64,000 nt of DNA from Nectonema munidae (Eukaryota; Nematomorpha; Nectonematoida; Nectonematidae), in the NCBI GenBank assembly GCA_030549495.1, contig JAUIRK010001052.1, positions 3,100,001 through 3,164,000 on the forward strand, read 5' to 3'. Numbering within the stretch: position 1 is the first letter of the stretch; each line of letters starts with the position of its first letter. The position numbers were made by a program, and so were the translations under genes. The notes below the pieces were generated by a model that ran no database searches, was not told the DNA's origin, and saw only the letters and a program-made list of their open reading frames with translations. This document shows positions 48,685-60,717 of the stretch, piece by piece.

Positions 48685-48880
48685 GAAAAAGCATGTCCTG
48701 TTAAAAAAAGTGCACTTTGTTTGTTTACTTCATAAAATCTGGATTACTTACAAAAAATGAGTATAGTAATAAAAAATTTGACCTATTTAAAAAGATGACT
48801 TTTGTTGACCTGATAGCTTGAACTTTCATTGCACCAACTTTGTAAAAAAGGACTATAAACGTGTTTTAGAAGAAGTGCTA
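48685..48880 (-). repeat. Long inverted repeat, right arm
   Basis: Its reverse complement reads CAGGTCAACAAAAGTCATC, AAATAGGTCAAATT and TTTGTAAGTAATCCAGATTTT, matching the left arm in order and spacing. It lies about 1 kb upstream of the GAT first exon. Confidence 0.6.
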
Positions 48881-49646
48881 TTAAAAACAGAAGTTGACTT
48901 CCTAGCTTTGAGACTAAACATTTTCTAACGTTGTCTTCCAAGTATAAGCATTAAATCACAAACTAGTTAAATGAATGCATTGAGCTTGCGTACTTTTTAA
49001 TTGATTATAAGACAGAATTTATAGGAGGTTAATACTTTATAGAGTTGCCTCTCAAAGATAAATATCAAATCACGACCTCATATAGGTATAAAAGTTGGTA
49101 AATTTAAACTAGTTATAAGAGAGGTTAGCTAAGTTATAACCACTAAATTCCAACTCTTGAATCTCTTATTTTAGGATGTACCAATCCTAGCTAGGGGCAA
49201 TGCTGATGCAATATTGGATAACTCATGATTTCCACAACACTGATTTACAGAGAAACATTAGAGTGTTAAATTTAAGTTTTGCCTCGCCCCCCCCCCTAGG
49301 TTTTAAAACGATAACAAATAAGTTCAATCTGAAAGATAAATTGCAAAAAAATTATGACAAAATTTAGGTTAATAACTGATTTTATTTAATATTTTAAAAA
49401 ATATGAAAAAAGAAATTTCATTTTAGTTTTGATTTTAAAACTTGAACAATATTTTTTATAAACTTTTCAATATTTAAAGTATGATTTTATCAACTTTTAT
49501 TAAAAACATTTTAAAAAAGATTGTGTAGAAAACTTTCAATACTGACTATGATAATTTTTTTCGATTGGGAATTAGAAAATAAAAACTTGTTGCTGGCAAA
49601 ATTTTTGAGTTTATAGAAAAAATTAAAAAAAAAAATCAAAATAAAA

Positions 49647-49770
49647 ACGACCAACATAAAATGAGATAGGACGAACTTATGAAAAAAGACGAACTTAAAA
49701 TGAAAAAAGACAAACTTAACATGGAAAAAGACAAACTTAAAATGAAAAAAGACGAACTTAAAGTAAAAAT
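49647..49770. repeat. 21-bp minisatellite GACGAACTTAAAATGAAAAAA
   Basis: About five head-to-tail units, one shortened to 18 bases. Some units have GACAAACTT in place of GACGAACTT. Confidence 0.85.
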
Positions 49771-50089
49771 GCTATGTATAAATGTTCTTATAGTCCAGGC
49801 CTCATTATAACCAATTTGTCTCCGCCCTGTACGTGAAGTCTGGCTACGGGGCTGTTTGGATTGCTAATCTCACTATTTTTTATGTAGCACACGCAGAAAT
49901 GATATAGAACCATGAGAAGTTTATTCTTAAGATCTTTATAACAGTTTGTGTTATAAAAGATTTTCATTTGACAAACACAAAAAACATGCATACACAACAA
50001 ATCTGAGACCTGAAAAAAGTTTTTGACGAAGTTATTGACGAGTTTGCTAACAAAAAAGCTAGAAAAGTTAATCTATATAAAGTTTTATG

Positions 50090-50173
50090 CGTTTTTAACC
50101 AATTTTTTTAAATAAAAAGGGGCCTCAAATTTATGACCCGCTCCGAGCGGCAATTCTCATGGTTACGCCACTG
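50090..50173 (-). mobile_element. End of a GTGGCGTA-type hAT-like element
   Basis: On the minus strand it starts CAGTGGCGTAACCATGAG with GCCGCTCGGAGCGGGTC further in, the style of short non-autonomous hAT elements. The other end was not found with certainty; a GC-rich patch at 49280-49300 may belong to it. Confidence 0.4.
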
Positions 50174-50941
50174 TGTTAACCGTTTCAAAATGAATATAAT
50201 ATTTCATTTCTTTTTCGTTCATTTTACAAACAAATCGAAATAAAAATGCGAAAGCCCAATAAATAAACCTACACATTTTTCACCTTAATTATTGAAAATT
50301 AAAAAAATCATGAACATTTATATTCCTCTGTAAATCTATGTAAATATGACATCAGTTAATTGAAGAAATGGATTTAAAAAAATAAGTAGCAAGCTTTTAT
50401 AAGGATTCAAAGGAAAGGCACACTCTTTTCATGAAAGAGTCATAATCAGACTTGTGAATTTGTAATGCTAGAATAGTAACCAGTGACGATCACAAATGCC
50501 TTTAAAATTATATAAATTGAAAATAAGCCATTAATATGTTCTTTTCTTGCTATTTATGAGTTGAATGCTAAATTTTCTTTAAATTATACTATTAAAAGTG
50601 AAAATGCAAAAAATTTTAATTTTTCAAAAATTCATAGAGGAAAGTAGAACTTTTATGATTTTTTCAAAATTTTTCACATTTTTTAATCTTTTTTTGTTAA
50701 ACCAATGTCATTTACAATCTAAAATACGAATCTGAAATTTATTTTGGATAAAATATAAAAGATTCATGCTAATAAAGAAAAATTTGAAAATAATTTGAAA
50801 TGTAACTGAAATCCCAACTCTAAAGATCGTAAAAGGTAAAAAAGAAAAAGAAAAAAAAGGCCACTCTTAGATAAAACAAGTTATGCATTTAGATTTACAA
50901 AACCAAACACTAGCAAATTAGAAATTGAAAATCTTACCACC

Positions 50942-50978
50942 ATAATAAACACCGAATGTATCTTTCGGTGTTTATTAT
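50942..50978. repeat. Perfect 15-bp hairpin with 7-base loop
   Basis: ATAATAAACACCGAA (50942-50956) and TTCGGTGTTTATTAT (50964-50978) around TGTATCT. No poly-A signal or gene is attached. It is not the histone stem-loop, whose sequence differs. Confidence 0.7.
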
Positions 50979-50979
50979 C

Positions 50980-52600
50980 TTTTGGTATTTTACGCTAAAA
51001 GTCTGAGACAATTGAAGACGCACAACACGTGGTATGCTAGAGAGACACTTATGAGAGTATTTATTTTCAAAAATTTCCCTTTGTCGCACTTCTCTTCAAA
51101 AGTCTGCAATGTAATTGAAAAATGAATAGATGTGAAACTACAACGGCGAGAAAGAGAGTTTATTTTAAGTACAAAATTTTGCTGAAAGTGTCGTAAGTAT
51201 TGATTTTTTTAATTTTTGCATTCAGAACTGCTGTTATTATATTCAAAGAAAGACAAAAAATATATCAATTTTGATTTTCTAACAGCATTACTAAAAACAT
51301 ACTTCACACATAAAAAAATCGAAATGAGTCGTTTTAAAGTTTCCAATTAAAGTTAAAATTTCAGTTTAGATTTGACAATGGGAGTTATAAGACTCCTTCA
51401 CATTTATGATAAATTGTAAATGGATTTCTTTATTTCCAATGCTAAAACGTTCTCACTTACAACTCAATAATTGTCATTATCAACCCTCGCTATAGTTTAT
51501 AAATATCCCTGCTTAAAATGATTGAATAATATTATTATTATAAAAAATATTTAACAATTATTTAGATAAACAAGTGCATTTTTGTTGCCACATCCAATTA
51601 CAAGAGTGAAGAAATGTTTCGTAATGCTTAATTTTTAGTTACGTATATCCATGAATAAAGTTAAACATGGCTCCCTTTGTTGAATTAACATTTTAAAGAT
51701 AGATTTGATGATGATGATGATGATGACGATGATGTTAATAGTGTCAGTATAAGATTATTGATACATATGTACACCCAAACTCTCTTAATCTCTTTATAAG
51801 AAGAGTCAAAGCAAGCTTTCGCAACAATACGCAACGTTTATTTTAAGGTTGGTCGGTATATCAGTAAAAAGTATCGCATGTCTTTTGTAAACAAGCGTGA
51901 TGAATTTGAATATAAAACTATTTATAAAATGATCTTAAAAAATAGTAATTTTAAAATTTTTTAAAAATATTGCAAAGGATTGAGAATCATTGTAAAAGAT
52001 TGAGTTATCTCTTTTCAAAAAAGTTTGAAATAGCTTCTTAAATAAATAAACCTTTATTTCTCCTATTTACTATTTTCCAATTTTTGTTTAATTTTCTTTA
52101 CAAATATTTGATTAAATTTTTTCAAGCTTTTTTTTTAAAAATGATAATTCAAATATTAAAAGTGATTTTAAAAATTAAAAATATGAAAGCACTTACTTAG
52201 TATATTTAAAAAAGGGTGTGAATATTTTATGCATTATTTTCTAAAAACTTGGGTATCAATAAAAAATATCCCATATGTTTTGTAAATAAACGTGATAAAG
52301 TTGGATCAACTGTAGAATAAATTTTACAAAAGATTAAAAAATCTCTATTTTTTATAAAATGTTGCTAAAATAAGTTTATAAAAGGTGAAGAAAAGTCACG
52401 GTTCTTCGAAATATTACACGCTTTTTGAATTAAGCTTCTGATAAAACTGGGACAATTCTGGAAAACCGGTACATCTTGTAAGCTAGCATGCTCCGTATAT
52501 CTTTTTAGATTTTATAATAAATATATACACGATTAATATACAACTTTCTAAGGAACAAAAGTGTTGACGTAATTACCCATCTGAAGATATTTGAAAAAGA
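50980..52600. other. Intergenic, no gene recognised
   Basis: AT-rich. A GATGATGATGATGATGATGA microsatellite at 51707-51732. The phrases AAGTATCGCATGTCTTTTGT (51870) and AAATATCCCATATGTTTTGT (52265) head two similar 120-base segments about 395 bases apart, a weak direct repeat. Confidence 0.35.
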
Positions 52601-52602
52601 AA

Positions 52603-52758
52603 TCAAAAATTGGAAAATTTGCTAACGTGATTTCAAAATATAGCCAATATATATTTGCGAAGTCCTGTGAAGAAGGCAGAGTCTACTGCGGAGACTAGTT
52701 ATTAAAAACATATCGATTATAATTTTGAAATCACGTTAACAAATGTTTCTATTTTATA
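52603..52758. mobile_element. Short inverted-repeat element (about 155 bp)
   Basis: TTTGCTAACGTGATTTCAAA on the left faces TTTGAAATCACGTTAACAAA on the right, with further matching AT-rich bases outside. The middle is unrelated (GAAGGCAGAGTCTACTGCGG). A MITE of unassigned family. Confidence 0.6.
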
Positions 52759-52796
52759 TCTTTTTCATAGACAGCACTGGCTAAAAGTTGCCCTAA

Positions 52797-52920
52797 CCCT
52801 TTGAGGAACAGTGGGTGTGACAGCAGTTTCTCAATAAATGAAGCTCGTCTGCTTTAAATATGTAAAATTTCATTGAAAAAAGAAGCCGGTTAGACTCTAA
52901 AATGCTGGTCCTCAAAAGAT
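52797..52920. mobile_element. TTAA MITE family B, copy B2
   Basis: About 124 bp from CCCTTTGAGGAACAG to GGTCCTCAAAAGAT, so the ends are inverted (TTTGAGGA/TCCTCAAA). The core CGTCTGCTTTAAATATGTAA links it to family A, which has the same CGTCTGC word. The preceding CTAA would be a mutated TTAA. Confidence 0.6.
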
Positions 52921-53039
52921 GAGTGTGGCGCCATTGTCCAATAAAACAAAAAAAGTGGAAACCAAGACAAGCGTTTCTGCGGTGTAATGTACAAATAAAT
53001 TTTTGTGTAATAAGCTTTAGCATGTGAGAGCAAAAGTTG

Positions 53040-54720
53040 AAGGAATACCCGAACCTAGTTCCACTATTTTAATACTTTAGATAAACCAGAATTTAATGGT
53101 GCTTGAGAATTTTTCCTACTTAAAAATGAAACATAAAATTGTGAAGAAAACAAATTTTACTTGATAACGGTATCGTCTTCACGATAAAACATGATGATGA
53201 GTCCAAGAATTAGTTTGATGTGGACAGGGATGTGTGATCTTCTTTGAAAAGTGTTTATAAATGTGAGCATTCAGGCGAAAAAATAAACAATATATTGAAG
53301 CGGTAAATACGATATCCCCTTTATGCACAAATGACTTACAAGCTTCACAACTTCAAGACTATTTTCAGGGAAAATAGGTAAAAATTGCAAAACGCAATGT
53401 ATATATGTAAGATTAAGTGGGCTTTTGAACGCCTATTAAAGTGTCATTTACGTGAAACATGATAAATCAGCTCGTGAAAAAAGTTTTGGATAAAAAGTAA
53501 AAAATAATATACTAATAGAATTTTTACAATGAAAGTCTACAACTTCGCTTCTCTTACAACTCTTAAATGGGTATCAAAGTTAAAAAGTAAAGGATAGATA
53601 CGAAAGCTAAGAAATCGAAGATAATCCAATTAATAATTTCAAATACAGAGACTAGCTGGAAATAAAAATTCCGTAATTAGCATAATTGGAATAATAGACG
53701 TTTGTGAAATGTGTCGTTTCGAGCAAAGAACGCATTTTATGAAGAAGCAAAAGATGAGATATAAATAAACCATCTGTTTCTACATAATGAAGAGAAGATT
53801 TCATTCCAAACTTATTGATTTAAAAGCGAAATACAAACAAAGTGCAACCAGGATATTATATTGACAATGATGAAAAATTATTGTATGGTGCTCCTGTTCG
53901 CATAAAAGCTGTAAAATGTGAGTTAGAAAACATCTGAAATAACATTCGAAATAAATGAAACACTTCCAAATCAAGGATACCTAGATCTATCAAATCAGTG
54001 AATTATGTAAGCTCACAAAGCTGCCGTGATTAGCAGTGATGTGAGAAGATATTTCCAGTACCTCACTAGCACACACAGCAAAGCACATTTGATATTAGAC
54101 ACGTCATTTCAAAAAAGCTGGATTTGCGCGTTGTGAAAAGAAGTCGAAGTCGAAAAGAATTGTGAGTCCGACCTCAATTTTTAAAATAGTTGTATTCATC
54201 ATTTTTAGATTAAAAAATTAATACATAAACACCCTCTTTGCCCAACGTTGCAAAACCCGACATAAAAATCTTTATCATTTTGGTATGTATTTTTGCAACT
54301 CATATAAAAATGCTGAAAAATTCAATAAAATTGAGGAATGACTTTTTTATTATACAAATATCTTGAAAAAGAAACAAAGCTCAGTTCATGAGTATAAAAT
54401 TTTGGGGAAATTTTTAAACCAAATCTTCTTGAAAAAATCATTTAGGATTAATTTAGTTTTTCGATGCTATTGTTTTGTCTTAGATGAAAAAAAAAGTTAT
54501 AGACAATAATTTGAAAATATTTTGGAGGACAATGTAAGAAAGACACTAAACTAATAGAAACCAATAAAACATTTTAATAAACTATGTAGAAGAAAATAGA
54601 TCAAACATTTTGCGTTGCAACATAAAGCAGAAGCGTGTAAGATTCATGACATCTTTCAATGACCAATCAAATTCGACATTAATAAATGACCTTGAAATGT
54701 GGTATCATACTTTTAACATC
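53040..54720. other. Intergenic, nothing recognised
   Basis: AT-rich with no long frames and no repeats that I could see. Confidence 0.35.
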
Positions 54721-54730
54721 AGTTATAAAT

Positions 54731-55010
54731 CAGTGTTTCCCAACGTTTACGCACACGAGACCCCTTGCTGAGATGCTCAAAGGCCCCGGTCACCCTGCTA
54801 TATTTCAGCACTTGTAGTTGAGCAGCAAGCTTTAAAATTAATGGCCTAATGTTTGTTGGATCATGTCTCATGTCATCTACGACATGCAATCTGTCTCTAT
54901 TTCTTGTTTTTTAATTTATAAAAGTTGAAAACCTTTCCTCACACTTGTAGGAGGGAGAAGCAAATAGAACAAGGAAAAGCAAATTTTTGTTGAAATTATG
55001 AAGTTTTTAA
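54731..55010 (+). mobile_element. hAT element, left-end fragment
   Basis: Starts CAGTGTTTCCCAACGTTTAC with GAGACCCCTTGCTGAG and GGCCCCGGTCACCC behind, the typical terminal pattern of hAT elements of the Charlie/ZBED kind. No right end found. A second, different hAT-like start (CAGTGGCGTACCAAGAGGAG) lies at 55271. Confidence 0.5.
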
Positions 55011-55638
55011 GCATTTGTAATCGGAGTGAGATTTTTTTAAGTACTAGAAGAAAATTCTTTGCAATCCACTTGAACTTGTGGCAAATATTCGCAAACCCCG
55101 CAAATAATTTGATAAACGTTTGAAAAATAACTACAATTTTTCGCCACCCACATTTTTAGAAATTTTCTTTCATCTTGTTAATTTTTCTAATTCTTTGAAA
55201 TTTAAGTACAATTTCTCAAAGTTTTAGGTGATTTTTTAATATTTTGGCCAAGTTTCTCTGATTCTTGCAACAGTGGCGTACCAAGAGGAGCGTGAGAAGG
55301 ACGGTCTGTCCAGAGCGCAGAATCTATTTCTATTAATATATCATTAATAAAAATTTAATCAAGATATTTTAGACTTAAATAGTATTGTAATAATGATTTT
55401 TAAAGCTACACTTTCAATTCCAATTTTTCACACCTCAACAACTCCATTCGATTCAAACTACTCAAGTATACAATAATATCGGGTATCCCCTTTTGACGCG
55501 TAAGAGTGAACGCTCCAACAGCGGCCGAAACAATAATGTATTTTGCCATACAACTATAGCATAGAACAACGGGGTGATCGTAAAACAGGGTGAAAATTGC
55601 ATATTTGAAAAATATCACGCCCCCTTTTATTTAATAAA

Positions 55639-55741
55639 CTAAGCAGCACTCTTAGTCAAGTGACTGGATCTCTCTTCATTTTTTTCGACTGGAGAAATAA
55701 AGACTGGTATGACTCTGTCCTTTGTTGGTCCACGCACCATT
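55639..55741 (-). CDS. Candidate terminal exon of an unknown gene
   Basis: On the minus strand a pyrimidine-rich tract and acceptor ACATAG (55742) precede an open frame of 33 residues, MVRGPTKDRVIPVFISPVEK to SSHLTKSAA and TAG. AATAAA (55626-55631) follows within 10 bases. Coding looks balanced and hydrophilic, unlike the A/T-driven frames around it. No family is recognised. Upstream exons should lie to the right, but I could not place one with a fitting phase; the polyglutamine frame near 57.3 kb does not join cleanly. It could also be chance. Confidence 0.3.
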
Positions 55742-56363
55742 CTATGTTTTGTGAAAAGGATGTTAAATGAAAGAAATATATAGCCTATCAAAATAAGTAT
55801 TATACTTAGAGAAATTAAAATGTATTGAATTATTATTAGTTTTCAATACAACATAATTCCATTGTCTAAGATCAACTAACACGCCTTCTTAATTCTAAGA
55901 TCTTCTTTATTATACAAACATATTACCCTTTTTATTCAGCATATATTGTTTTAGTAAGAAAGTCATTCTTGACTCGGAAATTTTGTCCCCCCCCCCCCTC
56001 CCTGGTCAAATCTCTATATGTCTCTATATTTTCAGAAAATATCAACCCTTTCAAGAGAAAACTAAATATGTTCTTATTTTTTTCAATTAATTTTTATATA
56101 AGTTAAAACAGACGACTTTCCTTTACACGACACCGGTGCCCCAATCGTTCTGAAAGCGGCGCCAACTTTTCATGATTCATTTATCATAGTGATGGATATA
56201 TAACCACTAAAGCCGGCCTCTAAATGGTAGATGATACACTCGAGCTCTACCCTTTTAATCTTATTTATTTGGATATTCGGTTCTCAATGATAAAGTTGCT
56301 GTGGGGTGTTTTCATCGAGAAGGCATAATTGCGCTGCTTGTATCGAACTATGAAGAAGGGAGG

Positions 56364-56436
56364 CTTGATGCGGGATCCAACCCAAGACTTTGAGTTATCG
56401 AAGCCCAGTATCTAACCGACCTTACTCACGCCCCCT
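56364..56436 (-). mobile_element. tRNA-derived SINE, second type, copy S3
   Basis: On the minus strand GTTAGATACTGGGCTTCGAT is followed by AACTCAAAGTC and TTGGGTTGGATCCCGC. The B box GGGTTGGATCCC (56372-56383) is well kept. Nearly the same as S1. Confidence 0.55.
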
Positions 56437-57143
56437 AAAAAGGAATAAGATAAGAACAAGGGCGCACATCCATGAGGATGAGGGTGGGAGGGAGCTTCTA
56501 ACCTGAATACAGTGTCAGACACGCCTCTGGATAATGGATGGCCCATAAGAATATAAAAAGACGTTTTTGAAATACGGCAACACCTTCCCTAATAGACTCT
56601 CTATTTACAAAAATTCCTTTCATATTTTTCTTTATTCATGGAGTATGATGTTTTCATTCTTTATGGAAGATGAAAAATCGTGACTTACTAAAATTTAGAC
56701 ACAAAACGGATTGAAATTTTTTTAAAAATCTTATCGTTAGAATAAGTTCCTCGAATGGGAGGGGAAGGGAGTTATCAAAGACTTTTAAAAAATGTGAGTT
56801 TTTTCATCAAAAAAATAAATAAAAAGTAAAAAACAATTTTTACGCATAAATGGATAATTTCCAAAAATTTGAGAAATTCATGAAATAGTCTACGTAGTAA
56901 TAAAGCTACACGATAAAAGATATGAAAACACTGCAGCATCTATCATGATAAAAAAGATCATGTGAAAAGATGAAAAAGAAATACCTTATGCCGAAAACGA
57001 ACAATTATATTCCTTCTTTGAAAAGTATGTGGACTACTGAGGTGTCACAAAAATTCCCAAAAAAGGGGAGCAGCAGCAAAGACAAAAAAGCTCGATCAAA
57101 GACAAGGAGGAGGGAGAGTTATGATGAAAGGCAAATCTAAGTT

Positions 57144-57207
57144 TATGTATTGTAGGCGTTTGTATTGTAGGCGTTTGTATTGTAGGCGTTTGTATTGTAG
57201 GCGTTTG
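57144..57207. repeat. 15-bp minisatellite TGTATTGTAGGCGTT
   Basis: Just over four identical units. In one minus-strand frame they make a TPTIQ peptide repeat, which I take as accidental. Confidence 0.9.
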
Positions 57208-57222
57208 TTTACATTTTAAATA

Positions 57223-57342
57223 CAATATTGAATATCAGCTATTTTCACTGTAGCCAGGCGTTGTTTTTCATCACGATCATAGGATGAATGCTGCTGCTGC
57301 TGCTGCTGATGAGTTGTTGAAGTGAAGATCATGTGGCGGGCG
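57223..57342 (-). CDS. Short polyglutamine-containing frame, doubtful
   Basis: On the minus strand an ATG near 57331 opens a 39-codon frame (MIFTSTTHQQQQQQHSSYDR, then DEKQRLATVK). The glutamines come from a GCT/CAG microsatellite. A weak donor GTGAAA lies inside. GC content is higher than around, similar to the GAT 5' exon, so it may be the 5' end of a minus-strand gene. No family recognised. Confidence 0.2.
57290..57309. repeat. CTG/CAG microsatellite
   Basis: CTGCTGCTGCTGCTGCTGCT near the doubtful polyglutamine frame; a GATGATGATGAT run follows at 57368-57382. Confidence 0.9.
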
Positions 57343-57674
57343 CTTTGTGCGAGTGAGATGATGTATAGAATGATGATGATGATATGATGGTCTGGATGTT
57401 GATGATAATATTTTTTATAGTTCAGGAAAAATACTTATAATTATACGTGTATATAAGTCTATAAACTATAATGATCATTGGAAAGTTCTCTTATTTCAAA
57501 AAAAAAGTTCTTTGTCTAATACATGAAAATTTAAAGAATATCTAAAAAAATAAACAAATCATTAACCCTATTCGTGACGGGCTATTTTTATTTCTTCAAT
57601 GACAGGATGGGGGGGGCGAGTTTTTGATACCTTTTTTTTCCTAAAATATTAAATGTTTTTAAAAAAATTTTATA

Positions 57675-58010
57675 TCCTAATCTGCGGATTTTTTAATGTT
57701 AACATACGCATCCGCATTCGCAATTTATAATCAATTTTTATAAATATCTATTGAAACGTTTCGTATTTATTTTTGTTTAAAACACTTGTTTATTTTCTTT
57801 AAATTCTAGTAAAAAATGTAAAAAAGGGATTAAAATAGTAAGATACTGTAAAATATAAAAGATATAATTTTTTTTAAATATTTTATATCCGCAACGCATA
57901 AAAATTTATTTTGGATATCCGCATTCGCTAGGATGTCAAATCTAATACCCACATATGCATTCGCATCCGCGGGTGGAAAAAAAATTCACATCGGATACAT
58001 CTCTGTCAAT
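57675..58010. mobile_element. Phrase-repeat element GCATCCGCATTCGC
   Basis: ACGCATCCGCATTCGCAATT on the left, ATATCCGCATTCGCTAGG and ATGCATTCGCATCCGCGGG on the right, separated by an AT-rich middle. The words are direct rather than inverted. Borders are unclear and it has no coding capacity. Confidence 0.45.
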
Positions 58011-58727
58011 CAATGCCAAACAACTTGAAAATATATTATAAATTCAACACTTTTTGGATTAATATTGTCTTAATTTATTTAATAAACCAACCTTTGATGA
58101 TCAATTCACCCAAAATATTTCACCAGTCATTAAACTAGCTTTCACATGTGACTTAACGCCAAACACTTTGTCTCATTATTTTTAAATAAACTTATGCATG
58201 CACAGTAGGTGGAACATGCTAAATTTGATTCTTAAAATACTTTTGTCTTTCTATATTTAAATTGCGGTTACTGTTTAACTTTGGGGTTAATTTGTATTCA
58301 GATATTTTTTCATAGTTTTTGAATTATTTTCGTCCTATTTAGCAAATCGACCGTTCTCTATTTCGTCATGACGGTATTTTGTCAATATATACACGAGTAA
58401 TGAATATTACATTTTAATGTGGTTAAAATGGTTATATATTTTGATAATTCGACATTATATTGTATTATAAATGATAAATAACTAATTCAGCAATAAAATT
58501 TTTACAAAATATTGTTGTAAAATGACATGTGGGAAATATTACTGGGTGCTACTCTAACTACATAGAGCACTTTTGGCGTTCCTTGGTTTGATTCTTGTTC
58601 CTTAGTTTATCCTTCCCTACATTCACTAATAAACAAGACAGTTTTGAACTTATATATCTGAATTGGACCTTTATTGTTTTGCTTACAAATTAGCCATAAG
58701 CTTGTAGTTTGTACTTTATTTCGCATA

Positions 58728-59550
58728 TAGTAAAACCTCGTTATCTCGAATTTGAAGGGACTAAACAAAAACTTCGAGATATCCAGGTGTTCGAGATATC
58801 CAAAATATCAAGAAAAACTATTATCAAGTCCATTTTTTGAAAAATAAGTATCGACCGGTATGTTTTTTGTCTGCTTGTTAGATCTAAAGTAACTCTGCTA
58901 AAATAAACAGATTCTGGTATCTTTTTAAAGTGCATTTTATTTTAAATCAACGTCAGTCAGTCGGACTCAAAGAGACAGAAAGTCCAAAAAATGGTAGATG
59001 ATTTGATGAAGGCATAAAAAACTATGGAAATCCATGATCATCACACTTCGTATGCCTAGTTTTACATCACTTCTCTAAGCAGCTCTGATGATGTTGACAT
59101 ATTACTTTCATTACAAACTTAATTTATTGAAGAAAAAATATGGCAACAATTGTTGCATAAATAAAATTTTAAACACTGAAATTTATTGGGGAGAAGGGGG
59201 AGAGGAGCAAAATGCGTTTTTGCCCCCTAGAAAACATTAGGTGGAAGGGAGAGGGAAAGGGTCCCTGATGTATTGCTGCAATATTGCTAGAGAACATTTA
59301 TTTTTTATTATTTGGTGTTTTGTTTTAAATGATTATTTACGTATGTAAAAAGTTGGAGATAAACATAGTAAATTTGATGCTTGTGACAATTAAATACTTC
59401 GAGATATCCGGGTTATTCAAGATATCAGAGTTCGAGATATCCAAACTTATTTACGTGTAATGTATAGGGAAAAAAGTTCGTACCATAAAAGACCTTCGAG
59501 ATAACCGACACTTCGAGATATCACATGTTCGAGATATCGAAGTTTCACTA
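58728..59550. mobile_element. pogo/Tigger-type non-autonomous element
   Basis: Flanked by TA (58728-58729, 59549-59550). The ends GTAAAACCTCGTTATCTCGA and TCGATATCTCGAACATG-like sequence (read inverted from the right, GTGAAACTTCGATATCTCGA) match the known Tigger terminal consensus with AACCTCG and TTCGA. Subterminal words TTCGAGATATCC recur at least seven times. The 820-bp element has no transposase frame. Confidence 0.8.
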
Positions 59551-59587
59551 CTTTATATGGTATTTAATTTTGCTCCTCAATCTAAAG

Positions 59588-59850
59588 CAGTGCTTCTCAA
59601 ACTTTTTTACCAAAGGGCGCACCTATGAAATAACCGAAACTTTGGGGCGTACCATTGAGATTGATATGGAAAAATCGGTCATAACATTTTAAAATAAAAA
59701 ATATAAAGAAGTACATACTATATATGTTGTTCATTATTTGGTCGTTTCTTGAACCCCTTGTTGTGTTCTCTAGCACCCCTTGTTAAGAACCGCCGATCTA
59801 GATGGCAAGGGCACACCAGTGCGTCGCGGTGCACCGTTTGAGAAGCACTG
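59588..59850. mobile_element. Short hAT-type element, composite
   Basis: CAGTGCTTCTCAAACTTTTT and GTTTGAGAAGCACTG are perfect inverted ends over 15 bases. Next inside are GGGCGCACC and GGTGCACC. The interior contains what looks like the right end of another hAT element (CACCCCTTGTTAAGAACCGC) followed by ATCTAGAT. The flanking 8 bases do not match well, so the target duplication has decayed or the ends are recombined. Confidence 0.65.
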
Positions 59851-60717
59851 TTAAACTGATCCCATCTTGGTAGCTCTACTCTCATCAGAACTACATGTGT
59901 GCAATCTATGTTCAGAATACATCTTTTTTATATTTGATTCAGAATTTAAGCTATTTCAGAACTTTTCTATTGAAGAGAATCTCTTTGTTGATCTTGTCTT
60001 TTTTAACAATATTGTGTTGTAGTATCATGTGATATGAACAGATATCACTCTGAATGTTTGCAAACCAATCCTTTTTCAAAATTTGTGCTCTTAATGAAAT
60101 CATTCATAATCCTCTTTTTTCCATTATAAAAAGTTTCCCCCTTTATCATCTAAAAGACTCTCTCTCTCTCTTTTTCACACCAAAGGAAAAAATTGGTCAA
60201 GTTCGATTTACATTTATAAAATCTTCTTGAGAATAGCTATAATTCACATATTGTTATCTGTCATAGTTATCGTAACGCTAAGTGTTTGAAAATTTTTAGA
60301 ATACATTTATTAGAGAATTGATGATTGAAATATTAACTAATAAGATAAATGTTTAAAGATTTTTGATTCACAAGGCAGAAGTTTCTACTACACGCAGAGG
60401 ATGTTTTTTAAAAGAGTAAATACTAGATTTTTACACAATCTCCTAGTTCATTGGAAAACGGTATATCTTGGGTGCAAACAAGTTACATACTTATTTCTTA
60501 AAACGATATAGCCCCTCAAAGGACTACTAAATTGACAATATAAAAGCACTTTATTAAAATAGTTACAATTTCGTTTTCTTATGAGCATGCATTCTCATTT
60601 CAATGTACCTTCAGATCCCTTACTTCTCTCATACTAAAATATTTGTACTATAATAAATAACTATTTTGAGAAAAAAACTTAAAAAATGATTTTTGGAAAA
60701 AAGTTATTTTTAACAAT

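Noticed and set aside
50942-50978. Histone-type 3' stem-loop
   Set aside because: Stem length and sequence do not fit the histone consensus and no histone gene is near.
57034-57225. Protein with TPTIQ repeats
   Set aside because: The repeat comes from a 15-bp minisatellite; no splice sites or family support it.
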